Part shown: positions 9,868 through 22,676 of the stretch, in pieces
Position numbering within the stretch: the stretch's first letter is position 1
Layout of the letters: each line of letters opens with the position of its first letter
Assembly (NCBI GenBank): GCA_020536535.1
Contig: JAHLWZ010000941.1
Span: 1 to 39,722 of the forward strand
Source: Pelomyxa schiedti
Lineage: Eukaryota > Evosea > Pelobiontida > Pelomyxidae
Direction of reading: 5' to 3'
DNA: 39,722 bases
The notes under the pieces: generated by a model
The model's input: only the letters and a program-made list of their open reading frames with translations
Databases searched by the model: none
Told to the model about the DNA's origin: nothing
Position numbers and translations under genes: made by a program

Positions 9868-12601
9868 TTAGATGGGTGAAAACCGAAGATTAATTAAGCT
9901 ATTTACTGTGACGGTTTGGATTAGTATTTTTAGAAGAATAATTAAAGCTGAATAAATCAGGGGATAAGGCAACACCATGGGTGCTCTGCGAGCAAAACGA
10001 GGAGGCTCAAACCAGACAATTTCTGTGAGTTTGATTGACTCACCGGCAATAATCCTCTCGACGTATTGCTGGCATAGTGCAAGTGCCGGCGGTGTTCCAT
10101 TGGCTACTGCACTCATTCCCTCCTTTTCGCCGCAAATGTTCCCACCAATCCCATCCACTCCGCCACACAATCTCTTCTGCCATCTGAGAGGGAATGACCC
10201 TCCTGTGCCGTCGCTGTGCTGCAACATCAACGCTCCGCCTTTGTTGTTGCATGTGTAGCAGTAGTTACTTGCACTGAAAACAGTGCAGCATTTGTTGCCA
10301 TGAAGCCAGTTGATTCCTTCAGTGGCAAGTTGGTGACTGCGAATCAGAAGGTGAAGATTGTTGGCCTCAAGGAATTGCGCAGTTATATTGGATCCAAATA
10401 TGACTGTTTGTTTGGGGAAGGGTATCGATGTCAGTAAAGAAGTGTATCACTAAATGGGACTTACAGCCTGCTCCACGCACACTTGCAGTCCACATTTGCT
10501 GGGGGCGATTAGAGTCGTCTGGATCACTCCATGTTAAGTCAGTAACCACACCAGGTGTTCCAACGTCACCAAAACGGTCAACGGCTTCCAAGTCAGATAT
10601 GGAGTGAAGACCTATTTCCGGTTATTGATGGTGGTTTTTTTTTGAAGGAAGACCCACTTGGACTTAATCCTGCATGAACAGCCAAAATTTTATTATCAAT
10701 AATAGCTGCCTGATAAATTGTTACAGAAAATACAAGTTCCTCCTTCAACGCACCAATGGAAAGCAGTCAAAAAGGTTGCATGCTTCAAGCCACATGGCTT
10801 CCGAAAATTTATTTTTGCAGTCTTCTAGAAAGCCATAGAATTGAGTCAAAGTTCTTGACTCGTGGTTCCCTCGTAATAGAGTTACAGACTCTGGGTACAG
10901 AATTTTATAGGATAGAAGTACAGCTAATGCTTCTAGTGAAAACAAGCTGGGAGAAATTAGGAGCAGTAACAAATGCTTAGATGCTACCCTCGGTCAACGT
11001 AATCTCCAAGAAACAGGTACTTTGTGTTGGGTGGTGTCCCAGCAAGGTTGAAAATTTCGTAAATATCTTCGATATGTCCATGGGTATCCCCAACCACAAT
11101 AACCTTGAGAAATACTGAGTAAGAAGGAGTGTTAAATAATTGATAAAGGAACCGGAAGTTGGATCCGCATGACATTGGGCTCTTTTTGAAGAATTTGCTT
11201 TGCGTTTCGTATCAAAACAAGGAATTCCTTTGCAGATGGCAATGGAGGCACTTTGCACACCGGCGGCGGAGGAGGTAGGCTTGAAGAAGGTGGTAGCAGG
11301 GATGCCGAAATGCTTGTTAGTGGTGATGATGGCTGTGAGAAGAGAGTCCTGCGAGGAGGTGGAGGTGTAGGTGATAGAAGGGGTGGTGTTGGACTCAAAG
11401 AAAACATTGAAGGCTTGGAGCAAGGAGTTCCTGGGCAAACGGGAGTGCTGGGAGGAGTGACTGTGGAAGATGTACTGACAGTAGTTTGTGTTGTTGGTTC
11501 TGGGCTGGTTTCTGAGGAAACTGGGGTTGCTACTACTGGCTCCTTAACTTCCGTTGGCTCTGGACTTGTTACCTTTTCTTTGGAGCCTGATTCCGAAGTA
11601 GTACTTAAACTTTGGGATTCTACGTTTGTTTCTTGCAGTTTAGGCGCTGGGGGGCAAACTTGTTGAGTTTCTTCATTTGGTTTGTTCAAATTTTCCATAT
11701 TTGGGGTTGAGACACATTGTTTTTGTTCAACACCGTCATGTGGAGTTGAGCATTCGCCATTTGTTGTAGTTTGTTGCACTACTGGTTCCAAAGAGGAACT
11801 GGGGCTTCCAAAAGCGGTGGCAGTAAGGCACACGGGTGCAGGTGCATCTCTAGGAGGAACAGTCAAATCCACTTGTTGCAGAGCGGATACGGATGCGGAT
11901 GTAGATGATGTGGATGAAGCCGAAGTTGTAGCGGTTGGTGCAATGGAACCCTCGCTTTCCGACGCCGTGATAGAGAGCGAAGTAAGGCCGGTGGGGTCCT
12001 CCTTTGGAGGCGGAGGAGGCGGCAAATTGAGCTGTTCAGGAGGCGGCGGGGGCAGGGAAACAATGGGCCAAAGAGCGGGGTTTACGCGGCACAGCCTGGC
12101 CCTCTCGTGGTCGAATACGGCGTGCCTTGCAACCACCAGCGCTGCTCTCCTACCGTACTTTGCCAGTATAAAGCACTTCTCTCGCCAAGTGCAAGTGGCA
12201 TCCCCAGCTGAACCAACCCAAGTCAGCACACACTTAGTGTAAAAAAAAACTACAAACACAAAACAAAAAACAAAAAACCCCAATCCAAGACTTATCTTTT
12301 AAAATAGAAAAAATATTAAATAGAACAGAAACAGAAAAGAAAAGGCACGTGTAATTAGCAACCAAGAGAACAAAAAAAACACACCGGGGTACTGCCTCTC
12401 GGTCGAGGGCCAGCCGTCGGTCGCGACCTCGGCGGCGTCGTACACGGGGCGCCAGAGGTTGCGGTCCGCGTCGGGCTCCAGGCACAGGCGGCGCCACGCC
12501 CCGCAGGTAGAGCACGCGACGCACACCGCGTCCGCGACGTCGTCCCGCGCTAGTATCGTGCACACTCGCGTAAGGACGCTGGTGGGTATGAGTTCCTCCA
12601 T
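9868..12601 (-). CDS. F-box protein fused to a PPP-family Ser/Thr phosphatase
   Basis: One protein of roughly 800 residues. The ATG at 12601 starts an F-box ([20 protein letters not shown], then [15 protein letters not shown]). A GGT-GTG donor splices this exon to [11 protein letters not shown], beginning a 360-residue exon. That exon carries a linker rich in Pro, Ser and Thr, including PPPPPP runs. It then splices at RIQLP into a complete PPP catalytic domain: [75 protein letters not shown] and TVFSASNYC. All metal-binding and catalytic motifs of the PP1/PP2A/PP5 superfamily are present, so it should be an active phosphatase. The F-box would let it dock on Skp1-cullin ligases. The C-terminus after SNYC is loosely related to the family and its stop is less certain. 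Confidence 0.82.
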
Positions 12602-12950
12602 CTGGGGTAGTCGGCGCTGTGGCGGTGGCGGCGGTTGGCGGGATGGGTTTTTTGTGTGTTGCGTGTGGTGCCGACTTCGAGTGAATGAGGGACTTTTTTT
12701 TTTTGGCTTTACGGGGTCCTGTGGCACTGCGGCCCCTGCTCGCTTGTTTTTTTTTTTTTTTTTTTGGTTTCTGTTGTGTGGCTCTTTGCTTCGCACAAAA
12801 AATCGTTTCGTTTTTCGTTGTGTGCCTGATTCTCCTAAGCGGAAAACAGATACGGAGTGTCTTTGAAAGCAAGGCCATCTCGACCATTACACAGCAGTGC
12901 CAATAAAATAACTGATAGGGTGTTTCATATAATCCATTTTTCAAAGCCTT
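12602..12950. other. Intergenic interval between two minus-strand genes
   Basis: I see no coding sequence here. It holds a long homopolymeric T run near 12750 and is the upstream region of the F-box phosphatase and downstream region of the CDC123-like gene. No convincing TATA box was found. Confidence 0.5.
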
Positions 12951-14363
12951 TTAGCACAAACAGCAAGGACCTCCACCAGAGGCAGTTGTCTTTTTTGGTT
13001 CCTCTACTGGTTTTGTCTCTATGTACTTGTCCCTCACAGAACCAAACCCCTTTTGCCTCCTCTTCTCAGGGTCTTCAATCCACCTCAGTGGTGGTGTACC
13101 ACCAGTGACCCCAGTCAAAATAGGCTTGTCTGCAACCCAGTTGAAGAGTGCAGGGCCAGTTTTGACATAAAAGGGATTGATCTCAATGAGAGTAACATCA
13201 GCCGGGGGAGAGCGCTCCAATTTCGGTGCATCTGTCAGCTTCACACACATGTCAAGAACACAGTGATCAAATGGCAGAACAGGGCGCAGGTTTGTGTCAA
13301 AGAACTCGCAAACTCTCCGAACAACAGAGTCTCTGACTGCTTGAGGTGCAAGATCGGAGAAGTAGCAACAGTCGATATATTGTGACAATGCGGTAACCCG
13401 TCCGTGGGCAACAAAGCAACGGAATTCGTTCGAAGGCTCAATGTAGTGCCACTTGCGGATTATTATATACATTGGAGATTCAGCATAAAAAGGTATCCAA
13501 CGGACCAGGTCCTTTTTTAGTTGTTTAGGTGAAGGATATGAGTGGAGTCGAAAACTCACCTCATGGACCCTAGTACTATTTACAAGCAGGGACCAGGCCT
13601 GATCGGCATTAGTAAGGCGCATTGACCAAACAACCGCCCTGTAAAAAGCCACCAGGTCATTGTTTTCGTCTCCTGGTGGTACATCTCTCAATTCTTTCTG
13701 CATGCATGTAGAGAGTGCCGGACTTCAAATTTGAGAGATGCCAACAAATACATATGCAGATTAATCAGAATGGCCACATAATGTTGAACCCCGTTTCAAT
13801 TTCAAATTGTAGCAATGCATAACCATCGCACTCTTTTACAAAAGGGACAACTGGTAAAAATACCTGTTCAAAACAGCGTCCTTCGGCGAACGTGTACTGA
13901 GTCTGATAAAGGCACCGTCAGGCCACTTTGCCACAGCGGCGCCAATCCTCGATTTGAGTGAAACCCCGGCGTCGCCCACGGGATATGGATTGGCTTCGTT
14001 CTTCATGCCGTGCCATGACACCTCCTGAGCCGCCAGTATCGTGTTGGCGTCCTCCAGGGTCAGGGGTATGAATTCCGTCGGGAATGTCAGCCCCTCAGGC
14101 ACCCTGAGATTGGCAGTAGTTGCAGTTGCAGTTGCAGTTGCAGTTGCGGACGCAGGCGCAGTAGTTGCAGTTGAATTTGCATCATCAGTGACTGTTGGGG
14201 GAGGTGGTGGGGAAGAGGGGGATTGTAACCAGCGGTCCATTTCGTAGATTGCAGTGTATGCCTTGATGCTGTGCGCATCTGCCTCTGCTACGAACTCGGG
14301 GTCGATCCACGACTCGTGGTCGTTGGCCGCAACTACCGAAGCCGGGTTGGTTGTGGCGCTCAT
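12951..14363 (-). CDS. CDC123/D123 homologue with cysteine-rich C-terminus
   Basis: A member of the D123 ATP-grasp family, whose best-known member CDC123 is the assembly chaperone of the translation factor eIF2. Two exons encode about 410 residues. The start is ATG at 14363. The first exon carries an Ala/Thr low-complexity stretch, then FPTEFIPLTLEDANTIL and AFIRLSTRSPKDA, the canonical D123 block. The second exon has the ATP-grasp core: YIIIRKWHYIEPSNEFRCF, RVTALSQYIDCCYFSDL, HCVLDMCVKL and LIEINPFYVKTGPALFNW. These match the family order and likely Mg/ATP ligands. The intron donor is probably GTTTTG after SPKDA. Unusually, the protein ends GGGPCCLC, which resembles a Rab-type CXC lipidation signal. 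Whether this is the orthologue of CDC123 or a paralogue is not clear. Confidence 0.85.
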
Positions 14364-14473
14364 CGAAACGAGAAATCGAAAATGATTTCTGCGGTTCTGC
14401 TTTCAGGCGATTTCCGCGATTTCTGAGATGCGCAGGCATCTCGTTGTACGAAAAAAAAATTCATTTTGAATGA

Positions 14474-15553
14474 TTAATAGGTACTGAGGGGCTCTTTGTC
14501 AGTATGGGAGATAAGGAACTGCACAGCAGGCGTGAGGCCAGAAAGCCGTTGCATTACTGTATTGAGGAAATTCCTCTCAGTGTTTGTGTGTTCGCAGAGT
14601 ATTACTGTAACTCCATTTTCACAAGAATCCAGCACACTGTGGTGTCCCATTTCACCTGGAAGGAATTAGGTTCTTCGTGAGTGCAAGTGAGAGTGGAAAC
14701 CGGTTAAATAAGCATCGGAATCAACCCCAGAGAGGATTGATGAGCCCGATCCTGCACAAATGGCTATAGTTTTAAGAGGTTTTTCTGGTCTTTCAGTGGC
14801 AACGCGAACGTGAGGAATGCTGAAGTGTGATTTGACTCTCTCCAAGAGAACTCCTAGAGGGATTCTATAGAATGTTTTCTACAAAACATCTAATAAAGGG
14901 AAATACGGTTCATTTAGGGTGTGAATCCTCCCGGCTCCAGTACCTGGAGGTGCACCAGGAATTAACTTGATGGGTTTGGTGGTTCCAGACCCTTGTTTAT
15001 TTTAGTTTCCTAACAACTGACGAAGTAGTCGCCATACCTAATCCAGAAGCGATCCAGTCATTGAGTCCATTCTCCATATTGTCAAAAGCAGTGTGAGGGC
15101 AGTATACCTAATTGCTTTAAAATGGAAGAATGATATGCACAGCAAAATTACAGCAATTCCAGCCTCAATTGCTCGTAGAACAATCCTCTGTTTGACACCA
15201 GAATCTGGTGTTATGCGCTTGATATTGGAAAACAAAACAGGGTGATATGCAAGAACAACATCCACAGCCGAGGTAACAGCTTCTTCAATGACCTATAAGA
15301 AAAAAAAAGATGCACCATATGTTGTTAGAAGAAAATAGAGGTTTTCATACCCACATTGAGAGTGAGGTCAATGCACAGCAGACACCGTTTGACCGGCTTT
15401 CTCCTAGATACCAAGGGTTCCACAATAACCCCAACGTTGTCCCTTGTGTTAATAATTAACTGTGAGCAGTACTCTAAAAGAACCACACCAGGACTCTGCC
15501 AACTGCAGAGGGGAGAATTTTTCAAGCATTTCGATGAATAGACTATACTCCAT
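14474..15553 (-). CDS. NIF3 (Ngg1-interacting factor 3, DUF34) family protein
   Basis: A member of the conserved NIF3/YbgI family, which binds a di-metal centre; its cellular role is poorly defined. The ATG at 15553 gives MEYSLFIEMLEKFSPLQLAE. It splices across a short intron to WDNVGVIVEPLVSRRK and LLCIDLTLNVIEEAV. The next pieces are VVLAYHPVLFSNIKRIT, VLRAIEAGIAV and PHTAFDNMENGLNDWIASGL. The histidines of AYHP and PHTA belong to the metal site. The 3' half holds RVATERPEKPLKTIAICAGS, GSSILSGVDSDAYLTG, EMGHHSVLDSCENGVTVI and HTNTERNFL, again typical NIF3 motifs, ending at a TAA at 14474. The gene shares a 123-bp divergent interval with the NCoR-like gene. Confidence 0.9.
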
Positions 15554-15676
15554 CCGTTCTTGGCACCACAACACCAAGTTTCGTGTTTCCTTGGATATTT
15601 TTTGTTTTCCTCTTGTTTGAGGCGAGATCTGCTATCAAAGCTAAGCTAAATTTCCCTTTTTTTCTTCTAATTGCAC
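15554..15676. promoter_or_regulatory. Divergent promoter interval, NIF3 / NCoR-like
   Basis: Only 123 bp separate the start codons of two oppositely oriented genes, so both promoters must lie here or inside the genes. It is AT-rich with T runs. No named factor site is recognised. Confidence 0.45.
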
Positions 15677-18600
15677 ATGGATGCTGGGCACAAGGTACCC
15701 GCGACACCACAAACAAACGGAGGGAGGCAGGGGAGTGCCGTCATTCAAATAGCAACTGCACAGGTGACGTCATCGTCTAAGAGCACCGTGGTTCCTGCGG
15801 GGGAAAGTACCTCTAACTCAATGTTACCTTCTAATGCCAGGTTTAACTTTAAAAAAAAGTTAAGACAGAAATTATTTTATTAAAACCAAACTTACACCGT
15901 TGCTAATGTGAGAAAGGGGGAAACAGGGTGACGCTATGGCAAAAAGCAAACAACCAACGGATGACCCACGTTACATATGGCTAGAACAAAGTACAAGGTA
16001 GACTTTTTTATTATTATTATTATTTATTTTTTAACTACAAAAACTCATTGTACAGTTACACTACCGCTCAAGCTGGAAACCTGTCCGAGTACGCAATGCC
16101 ATCACAACAGTGTCCCACTCCACAATTTGGTAATCACATTTCCTCGACTTTTCATTACAGCTTGCAATACACTCTCACAAACACCTAAATTAATAGTATC
16201 CAGACCAACATTTATCTTCCTCTCAACTGAACTCAGCCAACCTGACAAGTATAAGAAGTGACACATCAAATACACATGCAACTAACACCCAAACTGGTAG
16301 CGGGTTTGTATCTTGTAATATTATTTGCCATTGTAATGCATTTTCAGCTCTCACTCTGCCAATGTGATACCCTGTGCTAATATGTCATGTCAATCTAACG
16401 GTATGCATCCTGCTTTGTTTGTTGTCTTCTGCAGGTCTTCGTACTTGTGGGAACTGGGGCTCATTCAACCTAATATGAAGAAATAGGCTTGTGCCCTATC
16501 GATACACGTGTGAACCCTTCCAGTCAGTCGGCAGCACCTCCTGGTATCAATGCATTGAGACACCAACCAACTAGCAGAGAGACTACCGCACCCATCGAAG
16601 GATCTGTTGTACCAACAGACTGCCAAAGTAAGTCCTCAAACCGAGAACAAGTTGGTGCACTTCCAAGTGTCCCTAGACAGAAACAAAACACCAGTACAAG
16701 CAGGAGTAGAAGTTCCAGTCCATCTGAATCCACTCAATCAAGGAAATCTACAGTCAGTTCCACAGGAAGACATAGTATACACAAACGGAGGAGCGGAAAT
16801 GAGAGTTGTGGAAGCTCAAGTGTTAAAAGTGAAAGTGGAAGCTCTTATTCAAGCAGCCCAAGCAGAGGAAGAACAGGTGTCAGCAATGGATCAAACCGCG
16901 CTTCTCAAAAGAACCTCAGTAAAGGACGAAATCCAAAGAAAAACCGAAGTAGAAGCCAAGAAAGGCACTCGCGAGAAAGATCCAGTCCTAGTACCAGCAG
17001 TCAAAGTTCAAGTGGGAGTCAGAACCAGAGTGGACCAAAAAACAAAGACAAAATAAAACCAAGAGAAAGAGGGAAGAGTAGAAGTAGAAGCAGAAGCAGG
17101 AGTAGAAGTCAAAGTAGAAGTCAAAACCGAAGTAGAAGCCAAAGCAGGAGCAGGAGCAGAAGTAGAAGTAGAAGCAGCAGGGACAGACTTGGAACAAGAA
17201 CCAGAAGCCGAAGCCAGAGAAGCAGGAGCCACAGTCGCAGCCGAAGCAGGAGTCAGAGCCAGAGTCGTAGCAGGAGCAGGAGTAAGAGTAAGAGCAGAAG
17301 CAGGAGCAGAAGCCAAAGTCGAAGTAAGAGCAGAAACAGGAGCTTGAGCAGGGGCAGGAGTAGAAGTAGAAGCAGTGCCGGGAGTAGGAGTAGGAGTCGT
17401 ACCCGGACCAAGAGTAGGAGTATGAGCATAAGCAGAAGTGGGAGCAGGAGCAGTGCAAGTACAAAAAGGACCAAATACTGGAACAGGAATAGGCACAACA
17501 GTCACGATGGGAAGAGGAGTAGCAGCTCATATGCTGATAGGAGTAAGAGTGGCAGTAGGAACAGGAGCCGTACTCGAAGTGCATGTAGGAGCCCAAACAA
17601 TCGGGACAAAAACCGAGGAAGGAGAAGTCACAGAACACTACATCGGACTAAAATTAAGAGCACAAGTAGAAGTGGAAGTGGAAGTGGAAGTGGGAGTTGG
17701 AGGAGTCAAAGTAGACGAAGAAGCTGGAGTAGGGCTAAGGGAAGCGCGGATACTCCCAGAAGGAAAAAGATGGGTACAAGAAGTCATAGTAGGAGCAGAA
17801 GCAAGTCTTCTTCTCCTGGGCAATCTCCAAAATTGCGATCAAAGAGAGAAACTCAGGGGAATAAGAGTAGTAGTGAAGAAACCGCAAGAAAGGGAACCCG
17901 CAACAGAGGAACTGAACACAATCATAACAGTTCTAATGCCAGAATTAGTGGTGTACCAGATAATAAAAAATCTAGTCAAATCCCTGGCCTCCTATCACAA
18001 GCAGGCTTTACCCCACTTACAACACCAGTAGAAGTCCGCCCGCACACAGGTATTACTGCAATTTTTAACCATTCTTTCATACTTGATTAGGAACATTACC
18101 TACTGGGGAAACTTCCAATCTTAACAGAGGGTGTAGTATTTCCAATGCTGAGGTGGAATTTGTGCAACCTGCCACTCTTGCAGTTGGTTCTGCAGGCAGT
18201 TTAGGCTGCACTAAAGCAGGTCGGCTTCAAGTATCCAATAGAAATTCTTGATCTAAAAACTCCAGGTATTTCAAGCATTTCCCCTGACACAGAGCTTCAA
18301 CAGGAACACTCTCCAGTTACATCACATATTAATGCTGAATTATCCAGTGTGTATCACATCATTTATCGCATTATCAACTTCAAACAGATATTCAAGCTTT
18401 AAATATGCCAAGATTTCATTTAATTAGTGACACACCTGTACCCACTTCCTCAGATATTTGCCTTGATTCTGCCGAAAAAGTATTCAACTCAACGTAATTT
18501 CACACTAACTAAAACTGACTCTGAGTAACATATCTCAGGGATATTCCTTGTTCACCTATATCTCCAGATGTCTCTGATTTAGATCCATGTCCACTCACAG

Positions 18601-21600
18601 AAACACCACACCACTCGCCCTCTCTCAGAAATCTGACTGCTGGTTGTCTTCCCACACAGTCTTCCAATTCATTAGTACAACATCTGAAAACAGAAACAGT
18701 TTCACTCCAAAAACTTGATGCGCTCCTTCAAGACTCACCAGATCATATAGGTTTGTTGGTTGTCCAGAGCGGAGTACATATAACTTTGCCACCTACAGCC
18801 CGGGTTCTCACCAAAGATGAAATACTGCAAGCACTTGATCTTGTTGACACCGAGATAACGTCCATCGAGTCTCAGCTTAAGGAATTAGAAAACGACAAGA
18901 AAGTCAAGAGTTGTTGCACTCATGCCGGGATTGCTACAATTCCTAAAGACCAGACACAAAAGATAGGAAAAGCTCAAGCAGTACCAACCAACAGTGGATT
19001 GCAGAAATCGATGTCACACTACCAACAAAATGAACTGCAGTTACCCAACCGCATAGACAACTCAACGTATCTTGAACGTATTGTTGATAGTTTAATCGCA
19101 ACCAACAGACAGCAAGCAAAGTGTCACAAAGTATGTTTCTATAACCGTCTTCTCATCAATTGAACCCAAAAAAAGGAACATAGTTTCGTCACCTCTCCCT
19201 CATCTAGTGCATCATTTGACGTCTCTGGTGGCCCCTCTTTTATAGCGATAAAGAACTTTTTAAAAGCAGTGCACTCCCGACAGGATGAGCATAAACTAGA
19301 CCTTACAGCAACATATAAAACATTGCAAGAGAAGTGGCTGGTTCAAGTACAAGAAACCAAATCCAACACACACTTTTTCCCAACAACAAAAAAAAAATAT
19401 TTAGGTGAACACCAGACTTGAAAGCCTTAGACAGTCTCCAGGTTTACGAAGCTATGGGTGTTCAAATACCGCAACTTCCTCTTCATCAGTTCCCTCAAGT
19501 ACAACAACTCCACAAGTCCATACATCCCCTGCACTTCCTTTCACAACTGTTACTTCTTCCAGTGCCACCCGTGATCCTCAGCAAGTTGAACAAGATGCAA
19601 TTTCTCGATTTCAGCGGTTGCAGGCACCAATCCCAGAACTTTTATCTTTGTCTTTTTGGCCTCTCAGATGCCCAACATTTGTTGACAATAACAGGTTCAA
19701 AAGACTCTACTTATTCCTTCATCCAATTTTTTTTAAGGTTGATGGAAAATCCATTGGATGAGGAAAAGGAGCGGAAAAGTCAGGATAATTGGACAAATGA
19801 CGACAAGTCCAACTTTGTTGTGCAGTGAGTGATTCTATACTTCGGTGTAAATAATTCCAATTTACCAAAATTTGCAGGTTCCTCCAGCACCCAAAAGCCT
19901 TTCCAGAGATAGCAAAAGCACTAAACAGATCAACTGGAGAGATTGTTGCATTTTATTACTTGCATAGACATGAATTAAACTTGCCGTCAATTGTTCGCAA
20001 AGCAAACGCAAAGAAACGTTCTCGGAATAAGGTTTTTCCTTGCTCTTTCCACACCTGATCAGTTACCACTCATCAGGAGACTCAAGATAGCTATACATCT
20101 CAGTCAAATATGAGAGATAATTCTGCCGCTATATATAGTACAATGGCTGAAGGCACAGACTCTTCTGGTTTTCAAAGCTAACCGTGAATCAAGTTATTGC
20201 GGAGTGGACCCCACATGAACAAAAGCAGTTTTTAGATGGATTGCAGCAATACGGGAAAGATTGGTCATCAATATCCTGTCTCCTTTCATGCACCAAGTCC
20301 AGCAGACAATGTAAGGCATACTACACAGCAAACAGAAGAAAACTGGGCCTTGATACATATCTTCCACGTGATGCGAAAAAGGTTCTTTCTGCTTGTAAAT
20401 CATAAAATCTCACTCATTATTCAGGTAGCGCCACGTCGGGACCGAACCGCGACAGCAGAATGGACATCAGATGAAGTTACCCAGTTCTTAGAAAAGTTTG
20501 CAGTACTTGGTACCGAGTGGAGGGCAATGGCTCAATATTTCACAACCCGTACTGCCTCACAACTTAAGTCGTTCTATTTGGTACACTTCTACCCTTCTAT
20601 CTAAGGTTGACTCTCCATAGGAAAATAAGGATAAGTTTGGACTACAAGAACCGGAGATTTTGCCTCGTAGAACAATCACCCCTTTTTTGGCCACCTCTCA
20701 CAAAATTACAGAATCGCGGAAGCGTACTCCAAGGAATCATGCGTCTACAACTGCTACTACTACCCCAGAGGTTGAGCAATCTGAGCAACAGCAGCAGAAC
20801 ACACAGAAACCGATCAGAAGATGTCCTAAGAGAAGAAAGAAGCAAATCGAAACGCAAAACATCAACTCTAACAGTTCTCCACTTCCCCCCGCTGTTGTGT
20901 CCCCAGAGGAAGAAGACTTACCCACCCGAAAGCAGCCTTCCTTTTTTCAGAAGCCATTTTCTGTGGATGTTGCAATAGTTCAAGATGTATTAGATGAAAT
21001 TTCATTTGAATTGGATGCAGACCAAATTGTGGAGCCATGTACCACAAGCACAGATGGCCTGCCAAAAAACCCCCCACCACAGCCTCCATCTCCGTCATTA
21101 CCATCAACACCTTCAATTGCAGTTCCAGCTTCACCCACTATTCCATCAACATCGCAGTCCAACAATCCACAATCTCCACCCACACCACCATCATCACCGT
21201 CTACGCCCTCAACCCCAACTACACCACCTCTGCAACTACCGTTACAAGGAAACAAATCACCACCCCGGGTTGCATCACCAGAACCACTCCCAAACAAGAT
21301 CGAAAATGGCATCTCCGAATCAATGGAGCAACCTTGCATACAAAAGCCAGTTTCTGAAACACTATCACATTCCCAAGAATCTCAACCGCATCCTCCAGCT
21401 AGTAAAAAAGTCAGGTATAATAATCAACAAGACGTTGGCACGCACGAATGCACACAGTTGGACGCTGTTGATGATACTGACACTGCCACTTGTAAACTAG
21501 AACCACACACCAGTGACAGTCGTGCAGACTCCAATGAGTGCTGTGATTCCCCCTCCCCACCTGTGTTATCACCTGCACTTTCTCCCATTCAGTCACCACA

Positions 21601-22654
21601 TCTAATGGCGTCACCCCCATCTCCAACTAACATTTCTGGGCAGACAACAACTACCCCCTCGAACACAGAATCCACACAGAACTCGAATCAGGCACCACCA
21701 CTCCAGCTTCCTGGAATAGCTTCTGTTTACGAGGCAGTGAGTGATTACACAAACTTCCGTAATGCACAGGAACACAGGGAGAAGAACACCAGCTGCAGTG
21801 GAAGTGCTTCCAGTAGTACTGAAGCCACGCAGCCAAAACCATCTCCATTTCCAGCCCACAGATCTGCATTTCATCAATTTACACAACAAGAGCAGCCACA
21901 TCAGCAATCACCAGTAAGTACACTTCGTCACCCGCACAAGCACAAGCAAAAGAAACCAAAATTAAAGAAGCACCTGAAGATTCCCCTACCTGTTCATCCA
22001 GCACTCAATGATCATCTCACTCAAATTTCTGCACTGTACCAACCACTATCTCTTTCCTCAGCAATCCTGACATTACCCACCAACAACCCTTCAGCCCACT
22101 CCATAAAACCACTCTCCTCCGTAATCCCACCACAAACAAATACACCCATTCTTCTCTCCACCCAAACACCCACACCACCAAATCAACCCTCGCATGTTAC
22201 CGCTATTAATACAACAACCCACACACTCCACACCCAACACCCCGGCCCCGTCACAATTCACCACCCACAACAACACCAACATTTCCCCCCACCCAAAAAC
22301 ACCTCAATATCCCACACAACAGCACCTTCAATCAACCACCATAATCCTCATCCCTATCCCTATCACCATCACCTACCATTCTTCCCCGTTGTTGTAAAAC
22401 CCCCTTCAGCACCAACACAGAACCTATCCCAAGGATTTATGCCTATGGGGTTTGCATCACCGAGGTCACTCTCACCAGCTGTGAGGCTGCACCTCCCACA
22501 TAGCAATACTTATACTCCACAACAAACAGAGGAGTCCCACTCCAACACTTGTGAAGATAGAGGAAGTCAGACTACACAACATAATAAGCCGCAACCCTCC
22601 CAAAACCCTGGTGCTCTTCCTCCACCAAATAAAAGTGATAGTTGTTTGTTGTAA
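15677..22654 (+). CDS. NCoR/SMRT/Snt1-like corepressor with RS domain and three SANT domains
   Basis: A very large nuclear protein, about 1,900 residues, related to the HDAC3-complex scaffolds NCoR/SMRT and yeast Snt1. The ATG at 15677 starts a short exon (MDAGHKVPATPQTNGG). A long Ser-rich exon (from about 16520) carries an RS domain at about 17070-17480. A helix matching the NCoR N-terminal coil follows (LTKDEILQALDLVDTEITSI), then NSTYLERIVDSLIATNRQQA and LQEKWLVQVNTRLESL. SANT1 is NWTNDDKSNFVV joined to QFLQHPKAFPEIAKALNRS. SANT2 is AEWTPHEQKQFLDGLQQYG. SANT3 is AEWTSDEVTQFLEKFAVLG. The last 660 residues are disordered and rich in Pro, Ser, Thr and His. The 15842-16519 interval may hide small exons. 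The stop lies 22 bp from the stop of the next, convergent gene. Confidence 0.83.
17070..17480 (+). repeat. RS-dipeptide repeat region
   Basis: AGN/CGN and AGT/AGC codons alternate to give long Arg-Ser dipeptide runs inside the NCoR-like gene. The repeat is imperfect at DNA level, with AGA, AGG, AGT, AGC and AAG codons mixed. This argues for selection on the protein rather than recent slippage. It also creates long spurious open frames on the other strand. Confidence 0.85.
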
Positions 22655-22676
22655 ATTTTTGGCCTTTTTTTTCTGG

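Noticed and set aside
11253-12242. Plus-strand open frames opposite the F-box-PPP linker
   Set aside because: Gly/Val-rich mirror frames of a Pro/Ser/Thr-rich coding exon. The minus strand has clear domain matches on both sides.
16988-17638. Long Cys/Ser/Tyr-rich and Thr/Pro/Ala-rich open frames on the minus strand
   Set aside because: They are the reverse complement of the Arg-Ser codon repeat of the NCoR-like gene. Repetitive codons leave the opposite strand open.
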